Source: Paenibacillus silvisoli (GTDB lineage Bacteria; Bacillota; Bacilli; Paenibacillales; Paenibacillaceae). From it: a stretch of DNA of 64,000 nucleotides. The DNA lies in the NCBI RefSeq assembly GCF_030866765.1, contig NZ_CP133017.1, positions 6,290,001 to 6,354,000 on the forward strand, in the 5' to 3' direction. The notes beneath the pieces are model-generated. The model was not told where the DNA came from and did not search any database. It saw only the letters and a list, made by a program, of their open reading frames with translations. Positions 25,728 through 36,571 of this stretch are shown piece by piece. Position 1 is the first letter of the stretch. The number at the start of each line of letters is the position of its first letter. The position numbers and the translations under genes are program-made.

Positions 25728-27209
25728 ATGAAAACCAAACAGCTGCATCTCATATGGACCGCCGTTATTGCCTGCGCGCTGCTGGCCTCCGCCGGCTGGG
25801 GCGGCATCTGGCTGTATGCCTCCCAGCACACGGTGCCGAAGCAGGTGTCGGTTGTCGTGGCAGGCAGCAAAACGCTCGCTGGCGGCGCCGTCCTCCCGAT
25901 CGGCACCATGAGCGCTGAGGAAGCGAAGCAGGTGCTGACGAGCCGGGAGCAGGCGCTGGAGCGGCTGTCCATTACGATTAAGGGCGGTCCCGCGGGAAAA
26001 GGGCAAGTGAAAACGTGGACGTTGGCCGAGCTCGGCCTGTCCGTCGATACGAAGGCGGCCATCGCGGCGATCGACCGGCTGGGCAGCGGCGATTTGTGGG
26101 CGAAGGCGAAATACCGCTGGGGGTTTCCGCGGCAGCTTACGATCGGCGTGAGCTTCGACAAAGCGGTATTTGCGGGGAAAGTGCGGAGCCAATGGGGCTG
26201 GATGGATGCCGGCGAGCCGGTGAACGCGAAGCGCAAAATTACCGCTCAGGATAAAGTCGTCTATACACCGCATAAGGATGCCTATCGACTGGATACAGAA
26301 GGCATGTATGCCTCCGCGGTTGAAGCGATCGGGCGCGTAGTCGGCGGCGATTGGGGCACTGCGCCTGCTGGGATGACATGGCCGGTGAAGCTCCGCGTCG
26401 TGCATCCGGCCGTCACGCTGCAGCGGTTGAAAGACGAAGGCGTTGACCGGCTTATCACGTCGTTTACGACGGAGTTCAAGACGAGCGGCGAGGGCCGCGC
26501 CTATAACGTAACCGTGACGGCGAAGACGCTGAACGACTGGGACCTCGCTCCCGGCGAAGTGTTCGATTACAGCAAAATCATTTCGTTGACCAATGAGAAG
26601 TACGGCTTCCGCGAGGCGCCGGTCATTCTGAACGGCGAGTTCGTGCCGGGCATCGGCGGCGGCATCTGCCAGGTGTCCAGCACGCTGTACAATGCCGCGC
26701 TGCTCGCCGGCCTTGACATGGTGGAGCGCAGGAACCATTCGCTGCCCGTCGCCTACTTGCCGCTTGGACGGGACGCGACTTTTGCGGACGATGCCATCAA
26801 CTTCCGCTTCAAAAACACGACCGGGAAGCATATCATCATCCGCACGGCCGTGAAGGACCGGGAGCTGACCGTCAAGCTGTTCGGCACGCTGCCGAAGAAC
26901 GTCAAATACAGCCTCGAGTCCAAAATCGTCGCCACCGTCGTCCCGCCGTTGAAGGAAGTGGCGAAGGAAAATGTATCGCAGGGCAGCCGCCGACTGATTG
27001 CGGAAGGCAAGCCCGGCTATATCGTCGAAACGTTCCGCATCAAGCTTGAAGACGGGAAGCAGGTGTCCCGCAGCCGGATTTCGCGGGATTCGTATAAGGC
27101 GCAGCCCGTCATTTATGCCGTGTCCAAGGAGGACTTGGCCGGCGGGCATGGCAGCGGCTCCGGGGACGAACAGCAGGAGCAGCTGCTGGAGGATGGCGTG
27201 GTGCATTAA
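25728..27209 (+). CDS. VanW family protein with N-terminal PG_binding_4-like region
   Basis: A 493-residue exported or membrane-anchored protein: N-terminal hydrophobic segment (about 8-30), a YoaR-like putative peptidoglycan-binding region, and a C-terminal VanW domain (from about residue 250: WDLAPGEVFDYSKIISL, GIGGGICQVSSTLYNAAL with its conserved Cys, RRNHSLPVAYLPLGRDAT). VanW occurs in some vancomycin-resistance clusters, but its activity is unknown; the domain is widespread in Firmicutes without resistance genes, and no van genes are present here. The ATG at 25728 has GAGGTGA 7 bases upstream. It is transcribed alone, convergent with argH. Confidence 0.88.
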   Translation: MKTKQLHLIWTAVIACALLASAGWGGIWLYASQHTVPKQVSVVVAGSKTLAGGAVLPIGTMSAEEAKQVLTSREQALERLSITIKGGPAGKGQVKTWTLAELGLSVDTKAAIAAIDRLGSGDLWAKAKYRWGFPRQLTIGVSFDKAVFAGKVRSQWGWMDAGEPVNAKRKITAQDKVVYTPHKDAYRLDTEGMYASAVEAIGRVVGGDWGTAPAGMTWPVKLRVVHPAVTLQRLKDEGVDRLITSFTTEFKTSGEGRAYNVTVTAKTLNDWDLAPGEVFDYSKIISLTNEKYGFREAPVILNGEFVPGIGGGICQVSSTLYNAALLAGLDMVERRNHSLPVAYLPLGRDATFADDAINFRFKNTTGKHIIIRTAVKDRELTVKLFGTLPKNVKYSLESKIVATVVPPLKEVAKENVSQGSRRLIAEGKPGYIVETFRIKLEDGKQVSRSRISRDSYKAQPVIYAVSKEDLAGGHGSGSGDEQQEQLLEDGVVH

Positions 27210-27225
27210 GTTGCTTATGAAGGTG

Positions 27226-27275
27226 CAAAAAGCCCGTTCTCTCCACTGAAGGTTCAGCGGTGAGAACGGGCTTTA
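27226..27275 (-). terminator. Rho-independent terminator between VanW gene and argH (probably bidirectional)
   Basis: AAAGCCCGTTCTC pairs with GAGAACGGGCTTT. The T-run is best on the minus strand (CTTTTTGC), where it ends the arg operon. It could also stop the plus-strand VanW transcript. Confidence 0.85.
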
Positions 27276-27281
27276 TTGGGG

Positions 27282-28697
27282 TTAGCGGCTGCGCTCGGCG
27301 TATTCCTCGACCCACGCCGCCGTAGCGGCCAGGTCATTCTCCGCGCGTGCAATCGCTTCGGTTACTTGCGGCTTCGCCGTACCGCCGTACACGTTGCGGG
27401 CGTTCACGACGTTCTCCGGCTGCAGCACCGCGTAGATGCGGTCGTCGAACAGCGTGGAGAACTGCTTGAACTCGTCCAGTGTCAAATCCAGCAAGTATTT
27501 ACCCTGCTGGATGCAGTACAGGACGGTCTTGCCGATGACTTCATGCGCTTGGCGGAACGGAAGTCCCTTGCCAACGAGGAAGTCGGCGATGTCGGTCGCG
27601 TTCGAGAAGTCTTGGTTGACCGCTTGACGCATCCGGTCCTTGTTCACTTTCATCGTCGCTATCATCGGAGCGAACAATTGCAGCGCGCCTTGCAGCGTGC
27701 GGACCGTATCGAACATGCCTTCCTTGTCTTCCTGCATATCCTTGTTGTAGGCAAGCGGAAGCGACTTGAGCACGGTCAGCAGGCCAACCAGGTTGCCGTA
27801 AACGCGCCCCGTCTTCCCGCGAACAAGCTCCGGCACGTCCGGGTTCTTCTTCTGCGGCATGATGCTGCTGCCGGTGCAGAACGCATCGTCCAGCTCCACG
27901 AAGTGGAACTCGGTGCTCGACCACATGATGAGCTCTTCGCTAAGGCGCGACAGGTGCATCATGATGATCGACGCATGCGACAGAAACTCCAAAATAAAAT
28001 CGCGGTCGCTTACCGCGTCCAGGCTGTTCTCGTAAACGCGGTCGAACTTCAGCTGGCTCGCCACGAAATGGCGGTCGATCGGGAACGTCGTTCCCGCCAG
28101 CGCGCCCGCTCCAAGCGGCAGCGTGTTGATCCGCTTGTAGCTGTCCTGCAAACGCTCGATATCGCGGCCGAACATGGACACGTACGCCATCATATGATGC
28201 GCGAACAGAATCGGCTGCGCCCGCTGCAGATGCGTGTAGCCCGGGATGATCGTGTCCAGGTTCGCGGAAGCCTGCTGCACGAGCGCGTTTTGCAGCTTAT
28301 GCAGCAGGTCGACAAACTCGACGACCCGCTTGCGCAGGTACAAGTGCATATCCGTCGCCACCTGGTCGTTCCGGCTGCGGCCGGTGTGCAGCTTGCCGCC
28401 GACCGGACCGACATCGTCGATCAGCGTCTTCTCGATGTTCATGTGAATGTCTTCGTCGGCGATCGTGAATTCGATGTCGCCGCGCTTGATGCGCTGCAGC
28501 ACGCGGTGCAAGCCGTCCTGGATTTTCTCCACGTCGTCCGCAGGCAGAATGCCCTGCTTGCCCAGCATCGTCACGTGCGCGAGGCTGCCTTGGATGTCTT
28601 CTTCCGCTAGCTCTTTATCAAAAGTAATGGATGCCGTATATTCTTCAACCAGCTGGTCGGTCTTCTTGGTGAACCGGCCGCCCCACAATTTACTCAC
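27282..28697 (-). CDS. argH: Argininosuccinate lyase
   Basis: ArgH splits argininosuccinate into arginine and fumarate, the last step of arginine synthesis. The 471-residue protein carries the fumarase-superfamily signature [12 protein letters not shown] with the catalytic Ser, plus [12 protein letters not shown] and [10 protein letters not shown]. The start is GTG at 28697, with AAGGAG about 9 bases upstream. It is the last gene of argCJBDFGH, 30 bases after argG, and ends at a terminator. Confidence 0.98.
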   Translation of the reverse strand: MSKLWGGRFTKKTDQLVEEYTASITFDKELAEEDIQGSLAHVTMLGKQGILPADDVEKIQDGLHRVLQRIKRGDIEFTIADEDIHMNIEKTLIDDVGPVGGKLHTGRSRNDQVATDMHLYLRKRVVEFVDLLHKLQNALVQQASANLDTIIPGYTHLQRAQPILFAHHMMAYVSMFGRDIERLQDSYKRINTLPLGAGALAGTTFPIDRHFVASQLKFDRVYENSLDAVSDRDFILEFLSHASIIMMHLSRLSEELIMWSSTEFHFVELDDAFCTGSSIMPQKKNPDVPELVRGKTGRVYGNLVGLLTVLKSLPLAYNKDMQEDKEGMFDTVRTLQGALQLFAPMIATMKVNKDRMRQAVNQDFSNATDIADFLVGKGLPFRQAHEVIGKTVLYCIQQGKYLLDLTLDEFKQFSTLFDDRIYAVLQPENVVNARNVYGGTAKPQVTEAIARAENDLAATAAWVEEYAERSR

Positions 28698-28727
28698 TCG
28701 GGTGCACTCCTTTATCGTTCGCTTGCC

Positions 28728-29966
<1,239 letters not shown>

Positions 29967-30038
29967 GATTTCTCCCTACACTCCCTATTCTAAGTATGGA
30001 TAAGTCCGTTTCCGGATTTCGCTAATTCGCTTTTTCGC

Positions 30039-30995
30039 TTACATAATCGCGGCCATAACGGCCTTCTGCGCGTGCAGTCTGTTCTCCGCCTGATCGAAAA
30101 TAATCGATTGCTTGCCGTCGATGACGCCCTCGCTCACTTCTTCGCCGCGGTGCGCCGGCAGGCAATGCATGAACAGGTAATCTTTTTTCGCATAGCGAAC
30201 CAGATCCTCGTTCACCTGATAGTTGGCAAAAGCAAGCTCGCGCTCCTTCTGCTCCGCCTCAAAGCCCATGCTCGCCCATACGTCCGTATAGACGATGTCC
30301 GCATCGGCAATCGCTTCCTTCGGATCGCGGCAAATATGGATGCGCGAACCGGTTTCGGCCGCGTTCTCCTTCGTCAGGCGCACGATGTCCTCATCCGGCT
30401 CGTAGCCCTCAGGCGTCGCCACCGACATGTGCATGCCCAGCTTAGCCGCGCCCATAATGAGCGAGTGCACCATGTTGTTGCCGTCCCCGATATAAGCGAC
30501 CTTAAGGCCCTCTAGGCGGCCTTTGTGCTCCAGCACCGTTTGGTAGTCGCACAGCGCTTGGCAAGGATGCGATAGATCAGTAAGGCCGTTAATGACCGGC
30601 ACCGTTGCCGCGCGCGCCAGCTCGATCACCGTCCGGTGCGCAAAGGTGCGGATCATCATGCCGTCGAGATAGCGGGACAGCGTTTGCGCCGTATCCGAAA
30701 TCGTCTCGCCCCGGCCGATTTGCAGGTCGTTGCGGCTGAGGAACAGCGCTTGGCCGCCGAGCTGGTACATGCCTACTTCAAAAGAAACGCGCGTACGCGT
30801 AGAGGATTTTTCGAAAATCATGCCGAGCGTCTTGCCCTTCAACGGGTGATAAGTTTCCCCCGCCTTCTGCTTGCGCTTGAGCTCGATCGCCAGATCGATC
30901 AAATAACGCACTTCCGCCGGCGTATAGTCTGCAAGTCCGATAAAGTCGCGGCCCTTAAGGCTGACCGCCATTTCTTCCGTCAACAGATGTGACAT
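30039..30995 (-). CDS. argF: Ornithine carbamoyltransferase (anabolic)
   Basis: ArgF joins ornithine and carbamoyl phosphate to give citrulline. The 318-residue protein has the carbamoyl phosphate loop KSSTRTRVSFE, the HPCQAL motif and the ornithine-loop HCLPAHRGEEV. Membership of the arg operon and the absence of arcA/arcC indicate the anabolic role. GGGAGAACG precedes the ATG. argD ends 22 bases upstream. Confidence 0.98.
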   Translation of the reverse strand: MSHLLTEEMAVSLKGRDFIGLADYTPAEVRYLIDLAIELKRKQKAGETYHPLKGKTLGMIFEKSSTRTRVSFEVGMYQLGGQALFLSRNDLQIGRGETISDTAQTLSRYLDGMMIRTFAHRTVIELARAATVPVINGLTDLSHPCQALCDYQTVLEHKGRLEGLKVAYIGDGNNMVHSLIMGAAKLGMHMSVATPEGYEPDEDIVRLTKENAAETGSRIHICRDPKEAIADADIVYTDVWASMGFEAEQKERELAFANYQVNEDLVRYAKKDYLFMHCLPAHRGEEVSEGVIDGKQSIIFDQAENRLHAQKAVMAAIM

Positions 30996-31017
30996 TGTGG
31001 GTCGTTCTCCCTTCTTT

Positions 31018-32232
31018 CTACAGCTGAGCAGGAGCCGTTTGATCCGCGAAAATCGAGGTCAGAATGCTCACCGCTTGATCGATTTCTTCCTTCGACACGA
31101 GCAGGCTAGGCAGCAAACGGACGACGTCCGGTCCTGCCGTTACGACAAGCAAGCCGCGCTTCTGGCCTTCCGTAATGATGTTCGCGACGGGACCGCTGCA
31201 CACGATGCCGACCATAAGGCCTTTGCCGCGAATCTCCTTCACGAACGGGTTGCCGGCCAGCTTCTCGCTCAGCTGCGCGATCAAGTATTCGCCGCTTTCC
31301 GCCGCGCGGTCCGCCGCTTTCTCGCTGAGGAGCGTCTCGATCGTCGCTTTCACCACAGCCGTCGCGATCGGCGTGCCGCCGAAGGTAGAGCCATGGCTGC
31401 CAGCCGTAAACCCTTCGATCAGCTCGCCCTTTGCCAGCATCGCGCCGACCGGGAAGCCGCTTCCGAGCCCTTTAGCCAGCGTAAAAATGTCCGGTTCGAT
31501 GCCGTAATGCTCGAAAGCGAACAATTTGCCCGTACGGCCCATGCCGGTTTGAATCTCATCTATGATCAGGAGCAATCCTTGCTCCTTGCAAAGCTTCGCG
31601 ATATGCTGCACGAACGCCGGCTCGACCGGAATGACGCCGCCTTCGGCTTGGATCATTTCGATCATGATGGCCGCCGTCTTATCGGAGATCGCCGCTTCCA
31701 GCGCCTCGATGTCGTGCAGCGGAATGTAGCGGAATCCTTCCGGCAGCGGACCGAAGCCTTCTTTGACCTTCTCTTGGCCGGTCGCCGTCAGCGTCGCAAG
31801 CGTTCTGCCGTGGAAGGACTGGGCGAACGTAATGATTTCGTTGCGGCCGTTCCCCTTCACCTTCTGATGGTAACGGCGGGCGAGCTTAATCGCCGCTTCG
31901 TTGGCTTCCGCGCCGGAGTTGCAGAAGAACACCGCTTCCGCATGGCTGTTGTCCGTCAGCAGCTTCGCCGCCGCCTCCTGATTCGGAATGTGAAACAGGT
32001 TGGATACGTGCCACAGCTCGTCGAGCTGCTTCACGAGCGCATCCTTTACTTGCTTCGGCGCGTGGCCGAGATTCGTTACGGCCAGGCCGCACATGAAGTC
32101 CAAATATTTATTGCCTTTGTCATCCCACAGCCAGCTGCCTTCGCCCTTCACGAGCGCAATCGGATATCTGGCATACGTCGGAAAAAGCGAGCTCACTGCC
32201 GTTTCACTGCCTTTGTTCATATCGCTCATCAT
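31018..32232 (-). CDS. argD: Acetylornithine aminotransferase
   Basis: ArgD is a class III PLP aminotransferase that converts N-acetylglutamate semialdehyde to N-acetylornithine. The 404 residues include YLDFMCGLAVTNLGH, FCNSGAEANEAAIKLAR, LLIIDEIQTGMGRTGKLFAFEH, and LAKGLGSGFPVGAM with the Schiff-base lysine. The start is a run of ATG ATG; GGGGTGA lies 5 bases upstream of the first, and a third in-frame ATG follows three codons later. It lies 19 bases after argB. Confidence 0.97.
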   Translation of the reverse strand: MMSDMNKGSETAVSSLFPTYARYPIALVKGEGSWLWDDKGNKYLDFMCGLAVTNLGHAPKQVKDALVKQLDELWHVSNLFHIPNQEAAAKLLTDNSHAEAVFFCNSGAEANEAAIKLARRYHQKVKGNGRNEIITFAQSFHGRTLATLTATGQEKVKEGFGPLPEGFRYIPLHDIEALEAAISDKTAAIMIEMIQAEGGVIPVEPAFVQHIAKLCKEQGLLLIIDEIQTGMGRTGKLFAFEHYGIEPDIFTLAKGLGSGFPVGAMLAKGELIEGFTAGSHGSTFGGTPIATAVVKATIETLLSEKAADRAAESGEYLIAQLSEKLAGNPFVKEIRGKGLMVGIVCSGPVANIITEGQKRGLLVVTAGPDVVRLLPSLLVSKEEIDQAVSILTSIFADQTAPAQL

Positions 32233-32251
32233 TCGTTCACCCCGCTAAGTA

Positions 32252-33040
32252 TTAGGATTGTATAATTGTTGTCCCGATGCCGCCTTCGAGCACCGCTTTG
32301 CTGAGAACGCCAGGTACGTCGCCGCTCACGATGACGACTTGCTTGACGCGCCCTTGAATGCATGCGATCGCCGCGCGCACTTTCGGAATCATGCCGCCGT
32401 AAATTTCGCCGCTCTCAATCATCGCTTCGATCTCTTCCACCGTTACGGTTGACAGCACCTTTTTCTCGCCGTCCACCGTCTTCAAGATTCCGGGTACGTC
32501 AGTGACCACGATCATTTGCTCGACGCCAAGATGCGAAGCAACCGCGCCTGCAGCCGTATCCGCGTTAATGTTATAACGCTGTCCCGCGGCGTCGATGCCG
32601 ATCGGCGCAATAACCGGGATGTAGCCCATGTCCATAACGCCTTCGACGATCGATGCGTTAACGTCCGTGACGTCGCCGACAAAACCGATCTCGTCCGCGT
32701 TCGCCACCGGCCGCGCTTGGATGAGTGCGCCGTCTACGCCGGACAGTCCGAGCGCTTTCGCGCCGCTTTGGCCGATACGGCGGACGATCTCCTTGTTGAT
32801 GCGTCCCGCGAGCACCATCTCCACGACGTCGAGCACTTCGTCGCTCGTCTTGCGCAAGCCATTGACGAACTCGCTCGCGATGCCGAGCTTAGCGAGCGTT
32901 TCGTTGATCGCCGGACCGCCGCCGTGCACGATGACCGGCTTGACGCCGCGTTCCTGCAAGCTCCGCAGGTCCTCGAAAAAAGAAGCCGGCAGCGCCGCAA
33001 GCGTGCTGCCTCCGCATTTCATCACAAACCGCTGTTCCAT
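32252..33040 (-). CDS. argB: Acetylglutamate kinase
   Basis: ArgB phosphorylates N-acetylglutamate with ATP. The protein begins MEQRFVMKCGGSTL, with the ATP-binding Lys/Gly-Gly of the amino acid kinase family, followed by VIVHGGGPAINETL and NINADTAAGAVA. I chose the ATG at 33040 (262 residues), which matches family length; a longer frame from 33181 adds a low-complexity lead without homology. It starts 83 bases after the argJ stop. Confidence 0.96.
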   Translation of the reverse strand: MEQRFVMKCGGSTLAALPASFFEDLRSLQERGVKPVIVHGGGPAINETLAKLGIASEFVNGLRKTSDEVLDVVEMVLAGRINKEIVRRIGQSGAKALGLSGVDGALIQARPVANADEIGFVGDVTDVNASIVEGVMDMGYIPVIAPIGIDAAGQRYNINADTAAGAVASHLGVEQMIVVTDVPGILKTVDGEKKVLSTVTVEEIEAMIESGEIYGGMIPKVRAAIACIQGRVKQVVIVSGDVPGVLSKAVLEGGIGTTIIQS

Positions 33041-33123
33041 AGGTTTCCGTTCGTTCCCTTCGTCCCCTGTTCTATAAGAACGGCCACCTTGCGGGGGCCG
33101 CGATGCGCTTATCTGGATCTGGA

Positions 33124-34359
33124 TTAAGTCCGGTAAGCCGCGTTGATACGCACGTAGTCGTACGTCAGATCGCAGCCCCAAGCCGTTGCCGCGCCTTCGC
33201 CCATGTGCAGCTCCACGTGAATGACGACCGTGTCGCCCTTCAAGTAAGCCAGCGCCGCATCCTCGTCGAAAGGAATCGGCCGCGACTGCGTCAACGTCAC
33301 GATATCGCCCAGCGCGATATCGACCGTCTCCGGATTGACCGGAACGCCCGCGCGTCCGACGGCCGCAATGATTCGGCCCCAGTTCGCATCCGCGCCGAAT
33401 ACGGCGGATTTGACGAGTGACGAACCGATGACCGTCTTCGCGATCGCTTGCGCCGCGTCATTCGAAACCGCACCGCGCACTTGCACCTCGACGAGCTTCG
33501 TTGCGCCTTCGCCGTCACGAGCGATCGCCTTCGCGAGCACCTCGCATACATAGCGCAAGCCGGCCGCGAACGCCGCGTAGTCGGGATGTCCGTCATGCAG
33601 CTCTTCATTGCCCGCAAAACCGCTCGCCATGGCGACCAGCATGTCGTTCGTGCTCGTATCGCCGTCAACCGTAATCATGTTGAACGTCACGTCGGTTACT
33701 CGGCGGAGCAGCGTTTGCAGTGCTTCGCTGCCAATCGCCGCGTCCGTCGTCACGAAGCCGAGCATCGTCGCCATGTTCGGGTGAATCATCCCGCTTCCCT
33801 TCGAAGCGCCGGCGATATGTACGACCTTGCCGTCAATCGTAACGGACACGCACACTTCCTTCTTCACGAGGTCCGTCGTCAGGATCGCTTGGCAGAAATC
33901 GTCCGCCGCCTCGTAAGAAGCTCCCAGCCGAGCCGGTAGCTCGGCAATGCCGCCGCGAACGCGGTCCATCTTCAGCAGCTCGCCGATGACGCCCGTCGAT
34001 GCGACCGCTACCTGCTCAGCCGGCACGCCGATCGCTTCCGCGAACGCGCTCCGCATTTCATAAGCATCGGCGTCGCCTTGCTTGCCCGTGCATGCGTTAG
34101 CGTTGCCGCTGTTCACGATGACCGCGCGCAGCTTGCCGCCTGCGCCGATGCTCTCGCGCGTCACCTGGATCGGTGCCGCCTGAAACATGTTCGTCGTGTA
34201 CACGCCTGCCGCCGACGCAGGCACCTCGCATACGATGGCGCCAAGGTCATGGCGCGTCGTCTTCTTCAAGCCGCAGTGCATGCCGCCGGCTGTAAAGCCT
34301 TTAGGCGTCGTAACGGAGCCTTCCGGCACGACGGTATAGGTTGGTGCTGTGTTCCCCAT
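33124..34359 (-). CDS. argJ: Bifunctional ornithine acetyltransferase / N-acetylglutamate synthase ArgJ
   Basis: ArgJ transfers the acetyl group from acetylornithine to glutamate (and in bifunctional forms also uses acetyl-CoA), closing the cyclic arginine pathway. The 411-residue precursor is expected to self-cleave before the Thr in MIHPNMATMLGF, which is present; NSGNANACTG and the N-terminal TTNMFQAAPI are also seen. Whether it is mono- or bifunctional cannot be read from sequence, but no separate argA is in the window. AAGGAG lies about 12 bases before the ATG. It follows argC by 44 bases. Confidence 0.97.
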   Translation of the reverse strand: MGNTAPTYTVVPEGSVTTPKGFTAGGMHCGLKKTTRHDLGAIVCEVPASAAGVYTTNMFQAAPIQVTRESIGAGGKLRAVIVNSGNANACTGKQGDADAYEMRSAFAEAIGVPAEQVAVASTGVIGELLKMDRVRGGIAELPARLGASYEAADDFCQAILTTDLVKKEVCVSVTIDGKVVHIAGASKGSGMIHPNMATMLGFVTTDAAIGSEALQTLLRRVTDVTFNMITVDGDTSTNDMLVAMASGFAGNEELHDGHPDYAAFAAGLRYVCEVLAKAIARDGEGATKLVEVQVRGAVSNDAAQAIAKTVIGSSLVKSAVFGADANWGRIIAAVGRAGVPVNPETVDIALGDIVTLTQSRPIPFDEDAALAYLKGDTVVIHVELHMGEGAATAWGCDLTYDYVRINAAYRT

Positions 34360-34403
34360 TTTTCTATCGCGTCTCCTTCTTCACGGTAGTGGAAGCTCTA
34401 TGG

Positions 34404-35453
34404 TTACGGGTACATCGGAACGAAGTTCAGGCCCAGCGTTTCGTCCCAGCCCATCATAAGATTCAAGTTCTGAATGGCCTGCCCTGCCGCGCCCTTCACC
34501 AGGTTGTCGATGACGGAAATAATCGTCACGCGGCCGGTGCGCTCGTCAACGGCAAAGCCGATATCGCAATAGTTCGAGCCCGACACTTCTTTCGTCGTCG
34601 GCCATGTGCCGTTTCCGCGTACCCGAACGAACTTGCGGCCTTCATAATAGTTGCGGTAGAGCGAGATGAAATCCTCCGTGCTGCGGCCGTCTTTGACCGT
34701 CGCATAGATCGTGCTCATAATGCCTCGCGTCATCGGCACCAGGTGAGTCGTGAACGTCGTCAGCACTTTCTCTCCGGCCACATCCGAGAGGATTTGCTCG
34801 ATCTCCGGAATATGCTGATGCTTATTGATTTTGTAGGCTTTAAAATTCTCGTTGATTTCCGCGTAATGCGTACCGAGGCTTGCGCCGCGGCCTGCGCCGG
34901 ATACGCCCGACTTCGCATCGATAATGATCGTCGATGGATCGATAAAGCCGGCCTTTACGGCCGGAACGAGGCCCAGCAGCGCCGAGGTCGGGAAGCAACC
35001 CGGATTGGAAACGAGATCGACGCCTTTCACGGATTCGCCGTACACTTCGGATAGGCCGTATACCGCCTGATCGAGGTACTGCTGCTCCGCAGGCTCCTTC
35101 TTATACCAAGTCTCGTACTCGCTGCGAGATTTCAGCCGGTGGTCGCCGGAAATGTCAATCACCTTTAGCCCTTCCGCCAGAAGCGAAGGGATCAGCTTGG
35201 ATGCGATGCCCGGAGGCGTCGCCAGAAATACGACATCGGCCTTGCTGCGAATCAAAGCCGGATCTACGTCATCTAAAATATCGGTACGAATCTCGGTCAA
35301 ATGCGGGTAGCCCTCGGCAATCGGCGCGCCTGCGCTGGACGATGAAATGACGGACGTCACTTCTACCTGAGGATGGCTGGCCAGAAGCCTGATCAGCTCT
35401 ACGCCGCCGTAGCCCGTTGATCCGATAATCGCTGCTTTTACAATGTTCGTCAT
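34404..35453 (-). CDS. argC: N-acetyl-gamma-glutamyl-phosphate reductase
   Basis: ArgC reduces N-acetylglutamyl phosphate to the semialdehyde with NADPH. The 349 residues begin with the Rossmann motif IIGSTGYGGVELIRLL and contain the catalytic Cys in SNPGCFPTSALL and HLVPMTRGI. The ATG at 35453 follows GGGAGAG. As the first gene of the seven-gene arg operon it lies about 80 bases downstream of a strong promoter with a candidate ArgR/AhrC site. Confidence 0.98.
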   Translation of the reverse strand: MTNIVKAAIIGSTGYGGVELIRLLASHPQVEVTSVISSSSAGAPIAEGYPHLTEIRTDILDDVDPALIRSKADVVFLATPPGIASKLIPSLLAEGLKVIDISGDHRLKSRSEYETWYKKEPAEQQYLDQAVYGLSEVYGESVKGVDLVSNPGCFPTSALLGLVPAVKAGFIDPSTIIIDAKSGVSGAGRGASLGTHYAEINENFKAYKINKHQHIPEIEQILSDVAGEKVLTTFTTHLVPMTRGIMSTIYATVKDGRSTEDFISLYRNYYEGRKFVRVRGNGTWPTTKEVSGSNYCDIGFAVDERTGRVTIISVIDNLVKGAAGQAIQNLNLMMGWDETLGLNFVPMYP

Positions 35454-35537
35454 GTCCGTTCTCTCCCATCCATTTCCTTCCTAGCTATCCATTTTACACG
35501 AACAGTGGAATAGAGGAAATAGCCAACACTTTGTATT

Positions 35538-35566
35538 ATTATACATACGTATTCATATTAATTCAA
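35538..35566 (-). promoter_or_regulatory. argC operon promoter with overlapping ARG-box candidate
   Basis: On the minus strand, TTGAAT (35566-35561) and TATAAT (35543-35538) are 17 bases apart. The imperfect palindrome TATGAATACGTATGTATA (35558-35541) lies between and over them, and a second TGAAT-type half site overlaps the -35. This resembles AhrC/ArgR boxes (TGAAT...ATTCA) placed to block the promoter when arginine is present. Confidence 0.7.
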
Positions 35567-35585
35567 CGACTATTTCGTACAAAAT

Positions 35586-36470
35586 TTATGCCAGCTGAAA
35601 GCCTTCCCCGAGCACTTCCGCCGTATCGCTAATTATGACGAACGCGTTCGGATCCGCGCCTTTTACAAGCCCCTTCAGCTTCGATACCTCGCCTTGTCCG
35701 ACGACGACCATCAGCACGGTGCGCGCCTCTCCCGTATACCCGCCATGCCCGTCCAGCTTCGTTAATCCGCGATCCAGATCATGGAGCACCACTTGCGTAA
35801 TTTGTTCCGGCCGGTCGGTAATCACGAATGCGACCTTCGACGTCGCCAGCCCTGTCTGCACGAAATCGATTGTCTTGCTCGTCACGAACAAGCCGACCAG
35901 CGCGTACAGCGCATTTTCCGGCGCGATCAGAATCCCTGCAGCCGCGATAACGAGCCCGTCGAAACAGGCCACCGCCAAGCCGAGCCGGACTCCCGTGAAT
36001 CGATGCAGCAGCTGTGCCGCCAAATCGAGACCACCGGTCGATGCCCTTCCGCGGAAGACAAGGCCTAGCCCCGCGCCGACGCCGATACCGCCGTAAATGG
36101 AAGCGAGCATCGCGTTATCCGTCGGTGGCTGCCAATCCGAGGTGAAGAGGACGATCAGCGGCAGGATAAAAGAGCCGAGCGCCGTCTTCAGCGCAAACCG
36201 TTTCCCGAGCAGCCAGAGGCCGAGCAGAAACAGCGGCACGTTGAGCGCCCATTGCGTATACGCCGGCGGAATCCCCCATACATGGTTAACCAAAATGGAG
36301 ATGCCCGACACTCCGCCGGACGCGATGCCAAGCGGCACCAGAAACATATTGAAGCTGATCGCGATCAGAAACGATCCGACGAGCAGCAGCGCGACGCTCA
36401 GCGCAGCCTCCGCCTTCGGCCCCATCGGCTTGCGTAGTCTTCGATTTTCTTTATGTAGGTGTGTTCCCAT
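35586..36470 (-). CDS. YitT family membrane protein (DUF161 + DUF2179)
   Basis: A 294-residue protein with five or six transmembrane segments (about residues 22-210) and a C-terminal cytoplasmic DUF2179 domain (from about 212: AFVITDRPEQITQVVLHDLDRG, ending ADPNAFVIISDTAEVLGEGF). YitT proteins are common in Firmicutes and their substrate is unknown. The ATG at 36470 is preceded by AAGGA. It sits between prfB (with its terminator) and the argC promoter. Confidence 0.9.
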   Translation of the reverse strand: MGTHLHKENRRLRKPMGPKAEAALSVALLLVGSFLIAISFNMFLVPLGIASGGVSGISILVNHVWGIPPAYTQWALNVPLFLLGLWLLGKRFALKTALGSFILPLIVLFTSDWQPPTDNAMLASIYGGIGVGAGLGLVFRGRASTGGLDLAAQLLHRFTGVRLGLAVACFDGLVIAAAGILIAPENALYALVGLFVTSKTIDFVQTGLATSKVAFVITDRPEQITQVVLHDLDRGLTKLDGHGGYTGEARTVLMVVVGQGEVSKLKGLVKGADPNAFVIISDTAEVLGEGFQLA

Positions 36471-36503
36471 CGCTGTCCCGTCCTTCTCATCGTTGCTTTC
36501 ATC

Positions 36504-36541
36504 ATAAAAAAGAGTTCCAACACGTAGTGTAGGAACTCTTA
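36504..36541 (-). terminator. Rho-independent terminator of prfB
   Basis: On the minus strand, AAGAGTTCC pairs with GGAACTCTT (with a further ACAC/GTGT helix inside) and is followed by TTTTTTATG. It lies about 30 bases after the prfB stop. Confidence 0.9.
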
Positions 36542-36571
36542 CTCTCGACTATGCATGCTAGCCCTTTAATC

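Noticed and set aside
25656..27206. 516-residue minus-strand open frame opposite the VanW gene
   Set aside because: His/Arg-rich shadow without a start site; the plus-strand VanW gene has SD and family motifs.
25728..27209. VanW gene as a vancomycin-resistance determinant
   Set aside because: No vanRS, vanHAX or similar genes are present; VanW domains are common in Firmicutes without resistance.
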